From NCBI RefSeq assembly GCF_017498485.1, contig NZ_CP071795.1:1116001-1180000 (forward strand): a DNA stretch of 64,000 nt, in the 5' to 3' direction. The notes below the pieces were generated by a model that was given only the letters and a program-made list of their open reading frames with translations, did not search any database and was not told the DNA's origin. The position numbers were made by a program, and so were the translations under genes. Below are positions 54,994-64,000 of the stretch, piece after piece. The first letter of the stretch is position 1. Each line of letters opens with the position of its first letter. The stretch is from Polaribacter batillariae (GTDB taxonomy: Bacteria; Bacteroidota; Bacteroidia; Flavobacteriales; Flavobacteriaceae).

Positions 54994-55734
54994 TTATTGC
55001 GACAAAATTAAAGATAAAAAACCTGCTAAAACGGCTCCAATAATGGGACCAACAACAGGAATCCAAGAATAACTCCAATCGCTGTTAGCTTTGTTTTTTA
55101 TTGGCAAAATTGCATGTATAATTCTTGGGCCTAAATCTCTTGCTGGGTTAATAGCATACCCAGTTGTACCTCCTAAAGACAAACCAATTACCCAAACTAA
55201 AATTGCTACTGGCATTGCACCTAAAGAACCTAAACCAATTGGTATTGATCCATTATTAACATCATTTAAATTTGCATTTGTAAAATATAAAACCACAAAA
55301 ACCAAAACAAAACAGCCTACAATTTCACTAATTAAATTACTAGAAAAATTTCTTATCGCTGGCGAAGTACAAAATACCGCTTTTTTTAAACTTCCATCTT
55401 CTGTTGCTTTAAAATGATCTCTATAAACCACCCAAACCATAAAAGCACCTAACATTGCTCCTATAAATTGGGCAATAATATAACTTAAAACTAAACTCCA
55501 CTCAAATCTTCCTGCGAGCGCCAAACCAATACTTACTGCTGGGTTTAAATGTGCACCACTATAGGGCCCTGCAACAGAAACCCCTACAAAAACAGCAAAA
55601 CCCCAAGCTGTTGTAATAACCATCCAACCTAAATCGTTCGATTTTGTTTTCTCCAAAACTACATTGGCAACTACGCCTCCACCTAATAGAATTAACAAAA
55701 ACGTTCCTATTATTTCTGCTACAAATGCTGTCAT
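54994..55734 (-). CDS. glpF: Glycerol uptake facilitator (aquaglyceroporin)
   Basis: 246 residues, six membrane helices and the two half-helices of aquaporins: NPA in PYSGAHLNPAVSIGLALAGR (about 58-77) and NPARD in TGYAINPARDLGPR (about 190-203). Asp after the second NPA-R is the aquaglyceroporin sign. Lets glycerol diffuse through the inner membrane. It is 14 bp after glpK, one operon. No glpD is in the window. Confidence 0.95.
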   Translation of the reverse strand: MTAFVAEIIGTFLLILLGGGVVANVVLEKTKSNDLGWMVITTAWGFAVFVGVSVAGPYSGAHLNPAVSIGLALAGRFEWSLVLSYIIAQFIGAMLGAFMVWVVYRDHFKATEDGSLKKAVFCTSPAIRNFSSNLISEIVGCFVLVFVVLYFTNANLNDVNNGSIPIGLGSLGAMPVAILVWVIGLSLGGTTGYAINPARDLGPRIIHAILPIKNKANSDWSYSWIPVVGPIIGAVLAGFLSLILSQ

Positions 55735-55748
55735 ATAATTACAATTTA

Positions 55749-57242
55749 TTAGTTATTTGTCCAATATTCTAAAGCTGCTATTGCCTTGTACCAACCTTTA
55801 ATATTCTTTTCTATTTTTTTTCTTTTTTTAGACGGCTTAAAAGTTTCGTGAATTTGCCAAATTTCTTGAATTTCTTCTTCGCTTTTCCAAAAACCAACTG
55901 CCAAACCTGCTAAAAAAGCAGCTCCCATTGCTGTAGTTTCTATTACTTTTGGTCTAACTGTTTTTGTATTTAAAACGTCCGATTGAAATTGCATTAAGGT
56001 ATTATTAACGGTTGCACCTCCATCTACTCTTAATTCTTTAATAGTAATTTTGGCATCTGCTTCCATCGCCTTTAAAATATCCATAGATTGGTAGGCTATG
56101 GCATCTAAAGTTGCTCTTGCAATATGCGCATCTGTTGTACCTCTTGTTAAACCAAACATGGTGCCTTGTGCTTTTTGGTTCCAGTGTGGTGCACCTAAAC
56201 CTGCAAAGGATGGTACAAAATAAACACCATCTGAATCTTCTACAGAATTTGCCAAAGATTCTACTTCTGATGAATTTCTAATAATTTTTAATCCATCTCT
56301 TAGCCATTGTACAGCAGCACCTGCAATAAAAACGCTTCCCTCAAAAGCATAAGTTGTTTTACCATTAATTTTCCAAGCCACTGTGGTTAATAAATTGTTT
56401 TTTGAAACAATGGGTTTATTACCAATATTCATTAACATAAAACAACCTGTTCCATAGGTGTTTTTTACCATTCCTTTTTGGGTACACATTTGCCCAAAAA
56501 GTGCGGCTTGTTGGTCTCCTGCAATTCCTGCAATAGGTATATTACAGTCGAAAAAAGTAGATTTTGTATGTCCGTAAATTTCGCTAGATTGTTTTACTTC
56601 TGGCAACATAGACTTCGGAATTGTAAGTAACTCTAACAACTCATCATCCCAATCCATTGTGTTTATATTGAATAGTAAAGTTCTACATGCATTTGTTACA
56701 TCTGTAATATGTTTTTGTTTTTTTGAAAAATTCCACACCAGCCAAGAATCGATGGTTCCTAGCAGTAATTCTCCGTTTTCTGCTTTTTCTCTTGCCCCTT
56801 CTACATTATCTAAAATCCATTTTACTTTTGTACCAGAAAAGTAAGAATCTATTACTAAACCTGTTTTTTCTTTAATCATTTTAGATTTCCCATCAGCTTT
56901 TAACTCATCACAATAATTAGAGGTTCTTTTATCTTGCCAAACAATGGCATTGCATACTGGTTTTCCAGTATTTTTATTCCACACCACTACAGTTTCTCGC
57001 TGATTTGTAATGCCAATCGCAGCAATATCTTCCATATCTAAACCTTTACTAGCAATTGCCTCTGCAGCAACGCCTGCTTGTGTGGACCAAATTTCTACTG
57101 CATCGTGTTCCACCCATCCTGGTTTTGGAAAAATTTGGGTAAATTCTTTTTGAGCAATCGATTTTATATTTCCTTGTTTATCGAAAACAATAGCTCTCGA
57201 GCTTGTGGTTCCTTGGTCTAATGCTAAAATATATTTGCTCAT
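55749..57242 (-). CDS. glpK: Glycerol kinase
   Basis: 497 residues, full length. FGGY kinase with the N-terminal phosphate loop [16 protein letters not shown], the [20 protein letters not shown] segment, [13 protein letters not shown], and the C-terminal [16 protein letters not shown]. Makes sn-glycerol 3-phosphate from glycerol and ATP, trapping glycerol entering through GlpF. Located between a sulfatase gene and the sugar-locus regulator, which may be chance or may link glycerol salvage to the glycan enzymes. Confidence 0.97.
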   Translation of the reverse strand: MSKYILALDQGTTSSRAIVFDKQGNIKSIAQKEFTQIFPKPGWVEHDAVEIWSTQAGVAAEAIASKGLDMEDIAAIGITNQRETVVVWNKNTGKPVCNAIVWQDKRTSNYCDELKADGKSKMIKEKTGLVIDSYFSGTKVKWILDNVEGAREKAENGELLLGTIDSWLVWNFSKKQKHITDVTNACRTLLFNINTMDWDDELLELLTIPKSMLPEVKQSSEIYGHTKSTFFDCNIPIAGIAGDQQAALFGQMCTQKGMVKNTYGTGCFMLMNIGNKPIVSKNNLLTTVAWKINGKTTYAFEGSVFIAGAAVQWLRDGLKIIRNSSEVESLANSVEDSDGVYFVPSFAGLGAPHWNQKAQGTMFGLTRGTTDAHIARATLDAIAYQSMDILKAMEADAKITIKELRVDGGATVNNTLMQFQSDVLNTKTVRPKVIETTAMGAAFLAGLAVGFWKSEEEIQEIWQIHETFKPSKKRKKIEKNIKGWYKAIAALEYWTNN

Positions 57243-57448
57243 AATTTATAGGTTTAAGTTCTTAAATAAAAAGTTTCTTTTATTTTAATTTTAAAGACTT
57301 CTCGATACAATTTTTTTTATTCTTCAAAAATGTACTCGAAGTAACAACATGTTTTTAATTATTTTATGTAAACAAATAACATCTCAAAAGATTTTGTTTT
57401 TGAATAAAACTATCTCAAGATTGCTTTAATGAATAATTACAAAATTTA

Positions 57449-58927
57449 TCAATATTTTCCTTGATTTGCTTCATACCAATCATCATACATTTTTTTCAAC
57501 TCTTGAACTTTTTCTGGATATTTAGAAGCTAAATTTTTACGTTCTCCAGCATCTTTATTTACATTGAACAACTTCAACTCTCTGTTATCTACAATTGGCG
57601 GAATATAATATTCTGTAGGCTCACTTTTCCAGTGATTTTCTTTGGCATTGGTTAATTTCCAATCTCCTTTTCTAACTGCCCAGTTTTTTCTCCATTTCCA
57701 TACCAATAAACGTTCGTTATCTGGTTTCGAGAGTAAACTTCTTCCATCAATCGTGTTATCTGTTAATTTTACACCTGCAGCTTCTACTAAAGTAGGTAAA
57801 ATATCGGTTGCAGAAACATAAGTGTTTTGTGTAGAATTTGCTTCTACTTTTCCACTCCAAACCAATGCCATTGGCACACGTATTCCACCTTCGAAAAGTG
57901 CATATTTCCCACCTGTTAAAGGCGCATTATTTGCCCCTGTTAATGGAGAGCCTCCATTATCTGAAATAAAAACAATAATGGTTTCTTTGTCTATTTTTTC
58001 TTCAGATAAAACATCTAAAACACGACCAATATTATCGTCTAAACAGTTTAAATTTGCCAAATAATATTTTCTTAACTGATCTGATTTTAAATCGCCAACT
58101 CTCGAATATTTGTCGTAATAAGCAGCATAGGTTCCTGCTTTTTTCTTTCCATAGGCAATTAAACTATCTGGGTGGTAATTCGGAATTTCTTTAACTCCAT
58201 ATTTATCTAAATACTTTTTTGGAACTTCGTGAATTAAATGATGAACTGCACTGTAAGAAAGCATTAAAAAAAAAGGTTTTTCAGCATCTCTTTCTTTTAT
58301 ATATTTAATGGCTTCATCAGAAAAAATATCCGTTAAATAACCTTTATCGTAACTTTTTTCGCCCATATTATGCATTAAAGGCCCAAGCAAAGCACTGGTT
58401 CCAAAAGGATCTGGAGTGATGTCTTTTATTTTTTGAGAATTTAGCCAATAATCGTGTGCGTGAGCGCTGAATCCTAAAAACTCATCAAAACCATGGTTTA
58501 TTGGGTATTCTCTCACATCATTTCTATGGAATTTTCTCCCCATATCATTTTTACCAATTTTTGCAGTTGCATACCCTGCTTCTTTTAAATATTCTGCAAC
58601 TGTTTTTACTTTATCTGGCAAACCTGGCCCCCAACTTGCTGGTTTGTCCCAACGAAATTGATTTTTACCTGTTAAAAAACCAACCCTAGAAGGACTACAA
58701 ACTGGTGCTGTTACGTAAGCTTGGGTATAAACTTTGCCTTTATTTCCTAATCTGGTAATATTTGGTGTTGCAACATTTTCTTCATTTATTTTAAAAGGGG
58801 TAAAATCTGCATATCCTTGATCATCTACTACAATAAATAAAACATTAGGTTTTTTAATTTTCTCTACAACCTCTTTCTTACAAGAAATAAGTGTTACGAT
58901 TAGCCATAAAATTAGATTTTTTTTCAT
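57449..58927 (-). CDS. Sulfatase (family S1), lipoprotein
   Basis: 492 residues. Lipobox IVTLISCKKE. Type I sulfatase with metal residues in FIVVDDQGYADFTPF, and the formylglycine motif C-x-P-S-R in YVTAPVCSPSRVGFLTGKNQ (about 78), then IVFISDNGGSPLTGANNAPL. Cleaves sulfate esters of polysaccharides in the periplasm after Cys is converted to formylglycine. The 206 bp separating it from glpK contain no gene. Adjacent to a beta-glucan-type locus, whose usual substrate is not sulfated, so its substrate is open. Confidence 0.94.
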   Translation of the reverse strand: MKKNLILWLIVTLISCKKEVVEKIKKPNVLFIVVDDQGYADFTPFKINEENVATPNITRLGNKGKVYTQAYVTAPVCSPSRVGFLTGKNQFRWDKPASWGPGLPDKVKTVAEYLKEAGYATAKIGKNDMGRKFHRNDVREYPINHGFDEFLGFSAHAHDYWLNSQKIKDITPDPFGTSALLGPLMHNMGEKSYDKGYLTDIFSDEAIKYIKERDAEKPFFLMLSYSAVHHLIHEVPKKYLDKYGVKEIPNYHPDSLIAYGKKKAGTYAAYYDKYSRVGDLKSDQLRKYYLANLNCLDDNIGRVLDVLSEEKIDKETIIVFISDNGGSPLTGANNAPLTGGKYALFEGGIRVPMALVWSGKVEANSTQNTYVSATDILPTLVEAAGVKLTDNTIDGRSLLSKPDNERLLVWKWRKNWAVRKGDWKLTNAKENHWKSEPTEYYIPPIVDNRELKLFNVNKDAGERKNLASKYPEKVQELKKMYDDWYEANQGKY

Positions 58928-58948
58928 TGGAAAATTTTAATAGATTCT

Positions 58949-58978
58949 CAAATCTATAAATAATAATACAAAAAACAA
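58949..58978 (-). promoter_or_regulatory. Promoter of the sulfatase gene
   Basis: Minus strand: TTG (58978-58976), 19-nt spacer, TAGATTTG (58956-58949), an exact fit to the consensus. Start near 58942, leader of about 15 nt. Confidence 0.6.
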
Positions 58979-59074
58979 GAAACACTTTAAATATATCTAT
59001 CCTTTTTTACATATTTATCAATAAAATTTATTTTTGTTTTCTGCCAATTTGTCATTAATTTTCAATTTTGGTTG

Positions 59075-59082
59075 TATATTTG
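59075..59082 (+). promoter_or_regulatory. -7 box of miaB
   Basis: TATATTTG fits TAnnTTTG, 20 bp before the ATG at 59103; the nearest TTG is 23 nt upstream, slightly long. It supports 59103 as the start, since an ATG at 59034 would lie upstream of the transcription start. Confidence 0.5.
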
Positions 59083-59102
59083 CAATTCATTTTTTTTTGA
59101 AT

Positions 59103-60557
59103 ATGGAACCAATCGAAAAAGTTATCGACGAAAGAATACAAGGAAAAGCCCTTGTAACTGAAAATAAAAAAGAAAATACTAAGAAATTATTTATTGAAAG
59201 TTACGGCTGTCAAATGAATATGAATGATAGTGAAATAGTCGCTTCAATCTTAGACAAACAAGGGTACAATACCACCCAAATTTTAGAGGAAGCCGACTTG
59301 GTTTTGGTAAATACTTGTTCTATTCGCGAAAAAGCGGAAACTACAGTTCGTAGGCGTTTGCAAAAATACAATGCTGTAAAAAAAATAAATCCTAAAATGA
59401 AAGTTGGGGTTTTGGGTTGCATGGCAGAACGTTTGAAAGAAAAATTTTTAGAGGAAGAAAAAATTGTTGATTTGGTTGTTGGGCCAGATGCGTATAGAGA
59501 TATTCCTAATTTATTAGAAGACGTTAGCGAAGGTAGAGATGCTGTTAACGTTATTTTATCGAAAGAAGAAACCTATGGAGATGTTTCGCCTGTTCGATTA
59601 AACACAAATGGTGTTTCTGCATTTGTTTCTATTACAAGAGGTTGCGACAATATGTGTACTTTTTGTGTAGTTCCTTTTACTCGTGGACGCGAAAGAAGTC
59701 GCGATCCTAAAAGTATTTTAGAGGAAATTCAATCTATGGTAAATCAAAATTATAAAGAAATTACACTACTTGGTCAAAATGTAGATAGCTTTCTTTGGTA
59801 TGGTGGAGGTTTAAAAAAAGATTTTAAAAAAGCATCTGAAATAGCACAAGCAACAGCTGTAGGTTTTGCAGAATTGTTAGACATGTGTGCTACAAGATTC
59901 CCAAAAACACGTTTTCGTTTTTCGACTTCTAACCCTCAAGACATGAGTTTAGATGTAATTCATGTAATGGCAAAACATAAAAATATTTGTAAATACATTC
60001 ATTTACCTGTACAAAGCGGAAGTAATGCCATGTTAAAAGCCATGAATAGGCAACACACACGTGAAGAATATATGGAGTTGGTTGACAATATCTTTAAAAT
60101 TGTACCAGAAATGGCTTTGTCACAAGATATGATTGTTGGTTTTTGTGGTGAAACTGAGCAAGACCATCAAGATACTTTAGATTTAATGAGGTATGTAAAA
60201 TACGATTTTGGTTTTATGTTTGCTTATTCTGAAAGACCTGGAACTCTCGCAGGAAAAAAGATGGAAGACAATGTGCCTCTTGCTGTAAAAAAACGCAGAT
60301 TAAAAGAAGTAATCGATTTACAGCAAGAACATTCTTTATACAGAACACAACAACATTTAGGTAAAATAGAAGAAGTTTTAATTGAAGGAACTTCTAAGAA
60401 AAACCCCAATGAATGGAAAGGAAGAAACACACAAAATACAGTAATTGTTTTTCCAAAAGAACACTATAAATTGGGCGATTTTGTAAATGTTAAAGTTAAA
60501 GATTGTACGTCTGCTACGTTAAAAGGAGTTGCTGTTGGTTATTCTAAAAACAATTAA
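59103..60557 (+). CDS. miaB: tRNA-2-methylthio-N6-dimethylallyladenosine synthase
   Basis: 484 residues from the ATG at 59103. MiaB adds a methylthio group to i6A37 of tRNAs reading UNN codons. N-terminal methylthiotransferase domain with three cluster cysteines (ESYGCQMNMNDSEI, LVNTCSIREKAE, GVLGCMAER), radical SAM CxxxCxxC in RGCDNMCTFCVVPFTRG (about 185), and C-terminal TRAM domain (IEEVLIEGTSKKNPNEWKGR). First gene of a tightly packed plus-strand cluster. Confidence 0.97.
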   Translation: MEPIEKVIDERIQGKALVTENKKENTKKLFIESYGCQMNMNDSEIVASILDKQGYNTTQILEEADLVLVNTCSIREKAETTVRRRLQKYNAVKKINPKMKVGVLGCMAERLKEKFLEEEKIVDLVVGPDAYRDIPNLLEDVSEGRDAVNVILSKEETYGDVSPVRLNTNGVSAFVSITRGCDNMCTFCVVPFTRGRERSRDPKSILEEIQSMVNQNYKEITLLGQNVDSFLWYGGGLKKDFKKASEIAQATAVGFAELLDMCATRFPKTRFRFSTSNPQDMSLDVIHVMAKHKNICKYIHLPVQSGSNAMLKAMNRQHTREEYMELVDNIFKIVPEMALSQDMIVGFCGETEQDHQDTLDLMRYVKYDFGFMFAYSERPGTLAGKKMEDNVPLAVKKRRLKEVIDLQQEHSLYRTQQHLGKIEEVLIEGTSKKNPNEWKGRNTQNTVIVFPKEHYKLGDFVNVKVKDCTSATLKGVAVGYSKNN

Positions 60558-60560
60558 AAA

Positions 60561-61715
60561 GTGGTTTTTTTAAAAAATTTAAAAAATATAATCTTTAAAA
60601 AACCTGAAGAAAAAAACAAAGACTATTTAATAGAACTGTTTAAAAATATAGAAAATATACAAAAACAAAACAAATCTGTTTCTTTTACAATAGTAGGGGT
60701 AAAAAAAAATGGTTTTCTAATAAAAATAAAAGGCTTATTTGGCTATGTCTCATTTGCTCATATGCCTTGGAAATACAGTCACTTAAATAAATGGAGAACC
60801 GTATCCAAATCTTTAATTAACACCTCTTTTAAAGGAAAAATATATCAAATAAAAGAAAACTCTATACTTGTTGATGCGAAAAATCATGCTTTAGAAACCC
60901 CTATTCTTGTAAATGATATAGAATACCAAGGCATTGTTATAAAAAAACTAAAATTTGGAATTTTAGTAGATATTGGTTACGATTTTAATTGGCAATATGG
61001 CTCTGTAATTGGCTTAATTTATGCAAAAAAAACAGAAAAAATATCTTTTTTAAACAAGATTGAAGTAGGTAATATTATTACTACCACGTTTAGTGGCTAT
61101 AGAGAATCTAATAAAATAGTATTAACACACAAAGAAATAGAAAAAGAAAGAGACGAGAAAGAAAAAGACTTTAATAGGTTTAAACAAAATACAGAAAATT
61201 ATAGAAAACGAGTTCTGGTAAAGACGTATAATGAAAATAAGATTTTTTATCTAGAAAATAAACCCATACAAATATTAACACAAAACAAGTATTACAAACA
61301 TTTATACAACAAAAATGTAGTACATAAAATAATTAACACCTTAAAAGACGGCGACTTTATAGAATGTTATATTGTAAGTATCGGAGAGAATTACAAAATT
61401 TCTGCAATACTAAATATTCACAAAGTCGATAGCAATCAACTAAAATTAAATAACCTAAAAAAAGAACTGCAAAACCTTATTGGAACCGAACAAAAAATTT
61501 TAGTTAGGTGCAATAATACCTCAGGGAAACCTAGATTTTATTTTAATAACAAAACAATTAAAATGCCCATAAAAAAGTCGATATATAACAGAACAGAAAG
61601 ACTAGATGTAAGGCGCACTTTTAGTCAATTAGAAGACAAAGATGTTATTATTTGCGAAATTTTAGGATATTACGAAAACGGAACACCTTATGCAAAATTA
61701 TTATTCGAAAATTAA
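60561..61715 (+). CDS. Unrecognised protein with repeated OB/S1-like segments
   Basis: 384 residues from a GTG three bases after the miaB stop. I do not recognise a family. At least two segments look like S1/OB-fold beta-barrels: VSFTIVGVKKNGFLIKIKGL then FGYVSFAHMPW (about 40-70), and YQGIVIKKLKFGILVDIGYD (about 118-137). Two later segments (GDFIECYIVSIGENYKISAI and DVIICEILGYYENGTPYAKL) have the same strand pattern, with a charged coiled coil between (EIEKERDEKEKDFNRFKQ). No signal peptide or membrane helix. It is very Lys- and Ile-rich. An RNA-binding role beside the tRNA-modifying MiaB is inference. The sigma-54 activator gene follows 32 bp later. Confidence 0.72.
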   Translation: MVFLKNLKNIIFKKPEEKNKDYLIELFKNIENIQKQNKSVSFTIVGVKKNGFLIKIKGLFGYVSFAHMPWKYSHLNKWRTVSKSLINTSFKGKIYQIKENSILVDAKNHALETPILVNDIEYQGIVIKKLKFGILVDIGYDFNWQYGSVIGLIYAKKTEKISFLNKIEVGNIITTTFSGYRESNKIVLTHKEIEKERDEKEKDFNRFKQNTENYRKRVLVKTYNENKIFYLENKPIQILTQNKYYKHLYNKNVVHKIINTLKDGDFIECYIVSIGENYKISAILNIHKVDSNQLKLNNLKKELQNLIGTEQKILVRCNNTSGKPRFYFNNKTIKMPIKKSIYNRTERLDVRRTFSQLEDKDVIICEILGYYENGTPYAKLLFEN

Positions 61716-61747
61716 AATGCATTTTTGTAAAATACAATTTTAAAACT

Positions 61748-62974
61748 ATGGAAAACTTACAAGCAATAAAACAACGTTTTGGAATTATTGGAAACGATAT
61801 TCAGTTAAACAGAGCCATAGAAAAAGCGGTGCGTGTTGCACCCACAGATATTTCTGTTTTGGTTACTGGAGAAAGTGGTGTTGGTAAAGAAAGTATTCCA
61901 AAAATAATACATTCTTTATCACATAGAAAACATGCAAAATATATTGCTGTAAACTGTGGCGCAATTCCAGAAGGAACCATAGATAGCGAACTTTTTGGTC
62001 ACGAAAAAGGATCTTTTACAGGAGCAACACAAGACAGAAAAGGCTATTTTGAAGTTGCAGATGGTGGAACTATTTTTTTGGATGAAGTGGGAGAGTTACC
62101 ATTAACCACTCAAGTAAGATTGCTAAGGGTTTTAGAAAACGGTGAATTTATAAAAGTAGGTTCTTCAACCACACAAAAAACAAATGTTAGAATTGTTGCT
62201 GCAACCAATGTTAACATGCAACAAGCAATCGAAAAAGAACGCTTTAGAGAAGATTTGTATTATCGATTAAGCACTGTAGAAATTCATCTACCAGCTTTAA
62301 GAGAACGCAATGAAGATATTCATTTATTGTTTCGAAAATTTGCTTCAGATTTTGCTCAAAAATACAGAATGCCTTCTATTCGATTAGACGAAAGTGCTGT
62401 AAAAGAACTGCTTGGCTATCGATTTCCAGGAAATATTCGTCAATTAAAAAATTTAGCAGAACAAATTTCTGTAATCGAAGAAGGTAGAAATATTACAGGC
62501 GAAAAATTAAAACAATACTTACCCGATAATTCTGGCCATTTACCCGCAATTATTGGCGGTAAAAAAGAAAGCGATTTTTCTTCTGAAAGAGATATAATGT
62601 ACAAAATACTCTTTGACATGCGTAACGACATCAACGATTTAAAGAAATTAACTTTAGATTTGATGAAAAAAAATGGTAATATTGAAGAAATCGAAGAAGA
62701 AAACCATCATTTATTAGAAAAAATTTACAGCGATAAAGAATTAAAAGAACACAATATCGAAGTTTTAAATATTCCACAAACATCACCCTCTAAAAAAGGG
62801 TATGATTTTATTGAGACCATAGAAGAAGACGAGAGTTTATCTTTGCAAGACAAAGAAATAGAAATGATTAAAAAATCTTTAGAAAAAAACAACAATAAAC
62901 GTAAATTAGCCGCTAAAGAATTAGGCATCTCAGAAAGAACACTTTACAGAAAAATTAAACAATACGATTTATAA
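61748..62974 (+). CDS. Sigma-54-dependent transcriptional activator (AAA+ and Fis-type HTH)
   Basis: 408 residues from the ATG at 61748; an in-frame ATG at 61652 overlaps the preceding gene and is not needed. No N-terminal receiver domain. Sigma54 AAA+ module: Walker A LVTGESGVGKES, the sigma-54 contact loop EKGSFTGATQDR, Walker B GGTIFLDEVGELPL and arginine-rich second half (EDLYYRLSTVEIHLPALRER). Fis-like HTH at the end (NNKRKLAAKELGISERTLYR). Commonly found beside miaB and lptE in flavobacteria. It probably activates sigma-54 promoters for envelope-related genes; targets are unknown. Confidence 0.94.
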   Translation: MENLQAIKQRFGIIGNDIQLNRAIEKAVRVAPTDISVLVTGESGVGKESIPKIIHSLSHRKHAKYIAVNCGAIPEGTIDSELFGHEKGSFTGATQDRKGYFEVADGGTIFLDEVGELPLTTQVRLLRVLENGEFIKVGSSTTQKTNVRIVAATNVNMQQAIEKERFREDLYYRLSTVEIHLPALRERNEDIHLLFRKFASDFAQKYRMPSIRLDESAVKELLGYRFPGNIRQLKNLAEQISVIEEGRNITGEKLKQYLPDNSGHLPAIIGGKKESDFSSERDIMYKILFDMRNDINDLKKLTLDLMKKNGNIEEIEEENHHLLEKIYSDKELKEHNIEVLNIPQTSPSKKGYDFIETIEEDESLSLQDKEIEMIKKSLEKNNNKRKLAAKELGISERTLYRKIKQYDL

Positions 62975-62976
62975 AT

Positions 62977-62999
62977 TTAAAGTCAATTGAACTTTAAAC
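62977..62999. other. Short intergenic inverted repeat between the sigma-54 activator and lptE
   Basis: TTTAAAGT (62977-62984) and ACTTTAAA (62992-62999) with a 7-nt spacer, directly after the activator stop. No T run; may be only one of the many TTTAAAGTT repeats of this genome. Confidence 0.35.
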
Positions 63000-63028
63000 T
63001 TTGAATATTAAATCTAGAATACATCAAC

Positions 63029-63535
63029 ATGAAAAAACTCCTTTATATATCAACTTTTATAGTTAGCTCGCTACTATTTATTTCTTGCGGAATTTATAGT
63101 TTTACAGGAGGTGACGTAGGTAATGCAAAAACTATACAGGTAGATTATTTTCAGAACCAAGCACAGTTAATAGAACCCGAATTAAGTCAGCAATTTACAC
63201 AAGAATTACAAGACTTATTTACGCGTCAAACAAATTTAACTTTAACTTCTTCTAATGGAGATTTGTATTTTAGTGGAGAAATTACAAGTTATAGAATAAC
63301 ACCAATGAGTGCTACTTCTAATCAAACAGCAGCACAAAATAGGCTAACAATTTCTGTAAATGTACGCTATGTAAACAAATTAGATGAGAAGAAAAATTTC
63401 GAACAACAGTTTTCTTTTTATTCCGATTACCCTGCAACATCTCAATTAACTGGAGGAGTAAAAGAGACCGCTTTTAAAGAAATTTTAGAAAGAATTACAC
63501 AAGATATTTTTAATGCTTCTGTTGGAAAATGGTAG
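63029..63535 (+). CDS. lptE: LPS-assembly lipoprotein LptE
   Basis: 168 residues. Lipobox LLFISCGIYSFTGG and the LptE/RlpB-like body: GDVGNAKTIQVDYFQNQAQL, LTLTSSNGDLYFSGEITSYR, LTISVNVRYVNKLDEKKNFE. LptE plugs the LptD barrel and helps deliver LPS to the outer surface. Bacteroidota LptE is short like this one. Follows the sigma-54 activator by 54 bp in the same direction. Confidence 0.92.
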   Translation: MKKLLYISTFIVSSLLFISCGIYSFTGGDVGNAKTIQVDYFQNQAQLIEPELSQQFTQELQDLFTRQTNLTLTSSNGDLYFSGEITSYRITPMSATSNQTAAQNRLTISVNVRYVNKLDEKKNFEQQFSFYSDYPATSQLTGGVKETAFKEILERITQDIFNASVGKW

Positions 63536-63568
63536 TTTTTAAAGTATAGAGTAAAACAAAATTTAAAC

Positions 63569-64000
63569 TTGAAAAAAGAAGTATTTTTAGACCTATTAGA
63601 GAATAAAGTAAAAATTCGGCAATTAGAAACTGTCGAATTAAAATCTGTTGTCGAAAAATATCCGTTTTTTCAAGCAGCAAGGGCCTTATATTTAAAAGGA
63701 TTAAAAAACCAAGATAGCTTTAAATACAACAACGAGTTAAAAATTACTGCAGGCTACACAACAGACAGAACAGTATTGTTTAATTACATTACCGCTTCTA
63801 ATTTTAGTTCGCAGCAAGAAAATATTCATCAACAAATTTCAAAAAAAATTTCTAAAGAAACTCTCGAAGAAAATGCTGTCTTAAAAGATAAAGAAAACAT
63901 TTCTACAACCAAAGAAAAAACGGTTTCAGAAATTAAAGTTGTAGAAGAAACTTTAAAAATTGGCAAACCGATTGCTTTTTCTGCAGATGAAAATCATTCA
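63569..64000 (+). CDS. Conserved flavobacterial protein of unknown function, partial (runs off right edge)
   Basis: 144 codons from a TTG at 63569; there is no nearby ATG in frame. The opening KKEVFLDLLENKVKIRQLET and the segment KYPFFQAARALYLKGLKNQD followed by FKYNNELKITAGYTTDRTVL match, from memory, a conserved flavobacterial protein encoded between lptE and secG. The region after residue 85 is acidic and low in complexity. No known activity. The 3' end lies outside the window. Confidence 0.7.
   Translation, partial: MKKEVFLDLLENKVKIRQLETVELKSVVEKYPFFQAARALYLKGLKNQDSFKYNNELKITAGYTTDRTVLFNYITASNFSSQQENIHQQISKKISKETLEENAVLKDKENISTTKEKTVSEIKVVEETLKIGKPIAFSADENHS

Overview
The window looks like chromosome from a marine-type member of the Flavobacteriaceae (Bacteroidota), probably close to Polaribacter. 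The evidence is the complete gliding/type IX secretion core gldK-gldL-gldM-gldN, several SusC/SusD pairs, a C-terminal T9SS sorting domain, very AT-rich DNA, and promoter-like boxes of the Bacteroidetes type (TTG, about 19-20 nt, TAnnTTTG). No rRNA, tRNA, CRISPR array or prophage was seen.

Layout. 1-6.2 kb: a trans-envelope signalling and uptake set on the minus strand: ECF sigma factor, FecR anti-sigma, SusC with an N-terminal STN domain, and a SusD cut by the left edge. 6.8-11.7 kb: a BlaI/M56-type sensory operon (BlaI repressor, M56 peptidase with TonB C-terminal domain, TPR protein). Its M56 gene is split by an IS3-family element, its promoter region carries a perfect 36-bp palindrome, and its first gene survives only as a deletion remnant. 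11.8-23.1 kb: housekeeping and accessory genes (DUF456, lysS, glutaminase, a T9SS-sorted TPR protein, a damaged HigB/HigA pair, rsmG, fatty acid desaturase, aminotransferase, gamma carbonic anhydrase). 23.3-32.6 kb: LytS/LytTR-type two-component pair, SIMPL protein, LysM glucosaminidase, ACC-deaminase-like enzyme, ABC-F ATPase, DUF983, FAD oxidoreductase. 32.9-41.2 kb: gldKLMN, a ureohydrolase-fold protein lacking metal ligands, and topA with a frameshift near its 3' end. 41.3-58.9 kb: a polysaccharide-utilisation region on the minus strand: sulfatase, glpK, glpF, a large SusR-like hybrid regulator split by an IS982-family element, SusC, SusD, a GDPD-GH16 fusion lipoprotein, an EEP-family phosphatase and a GH3 beta-glucosidase. 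59.0-64.0 kb: miaB, an unrecognised OB/S1-like protein, a sigma-54 activator, lptE, and the start of a conserved flavobacterial gene.

How the genes work together. The GH16 and GH3 enzymes with SusCD suggest import and digestion of a beta-glucan such as laminarin. The phosphodiesterase domain fused to GH16, the phosphatase and the nearby GlpF/GlpK raise the possibility that the glycan carries glycerophosphate groups whose glycerol is also salvaged; this is inference. Two sensory or regulatory genes (M56 sensor, SusR-like regulator) are broken by insertion sequences with clean target duplications, and in both cases removing the element restores one reading frame. Together with the interrupted toxin and the topA frameshift, this suggests a strain undergoing recent gene inactivation, although single-base lesions could be sequencing errors.
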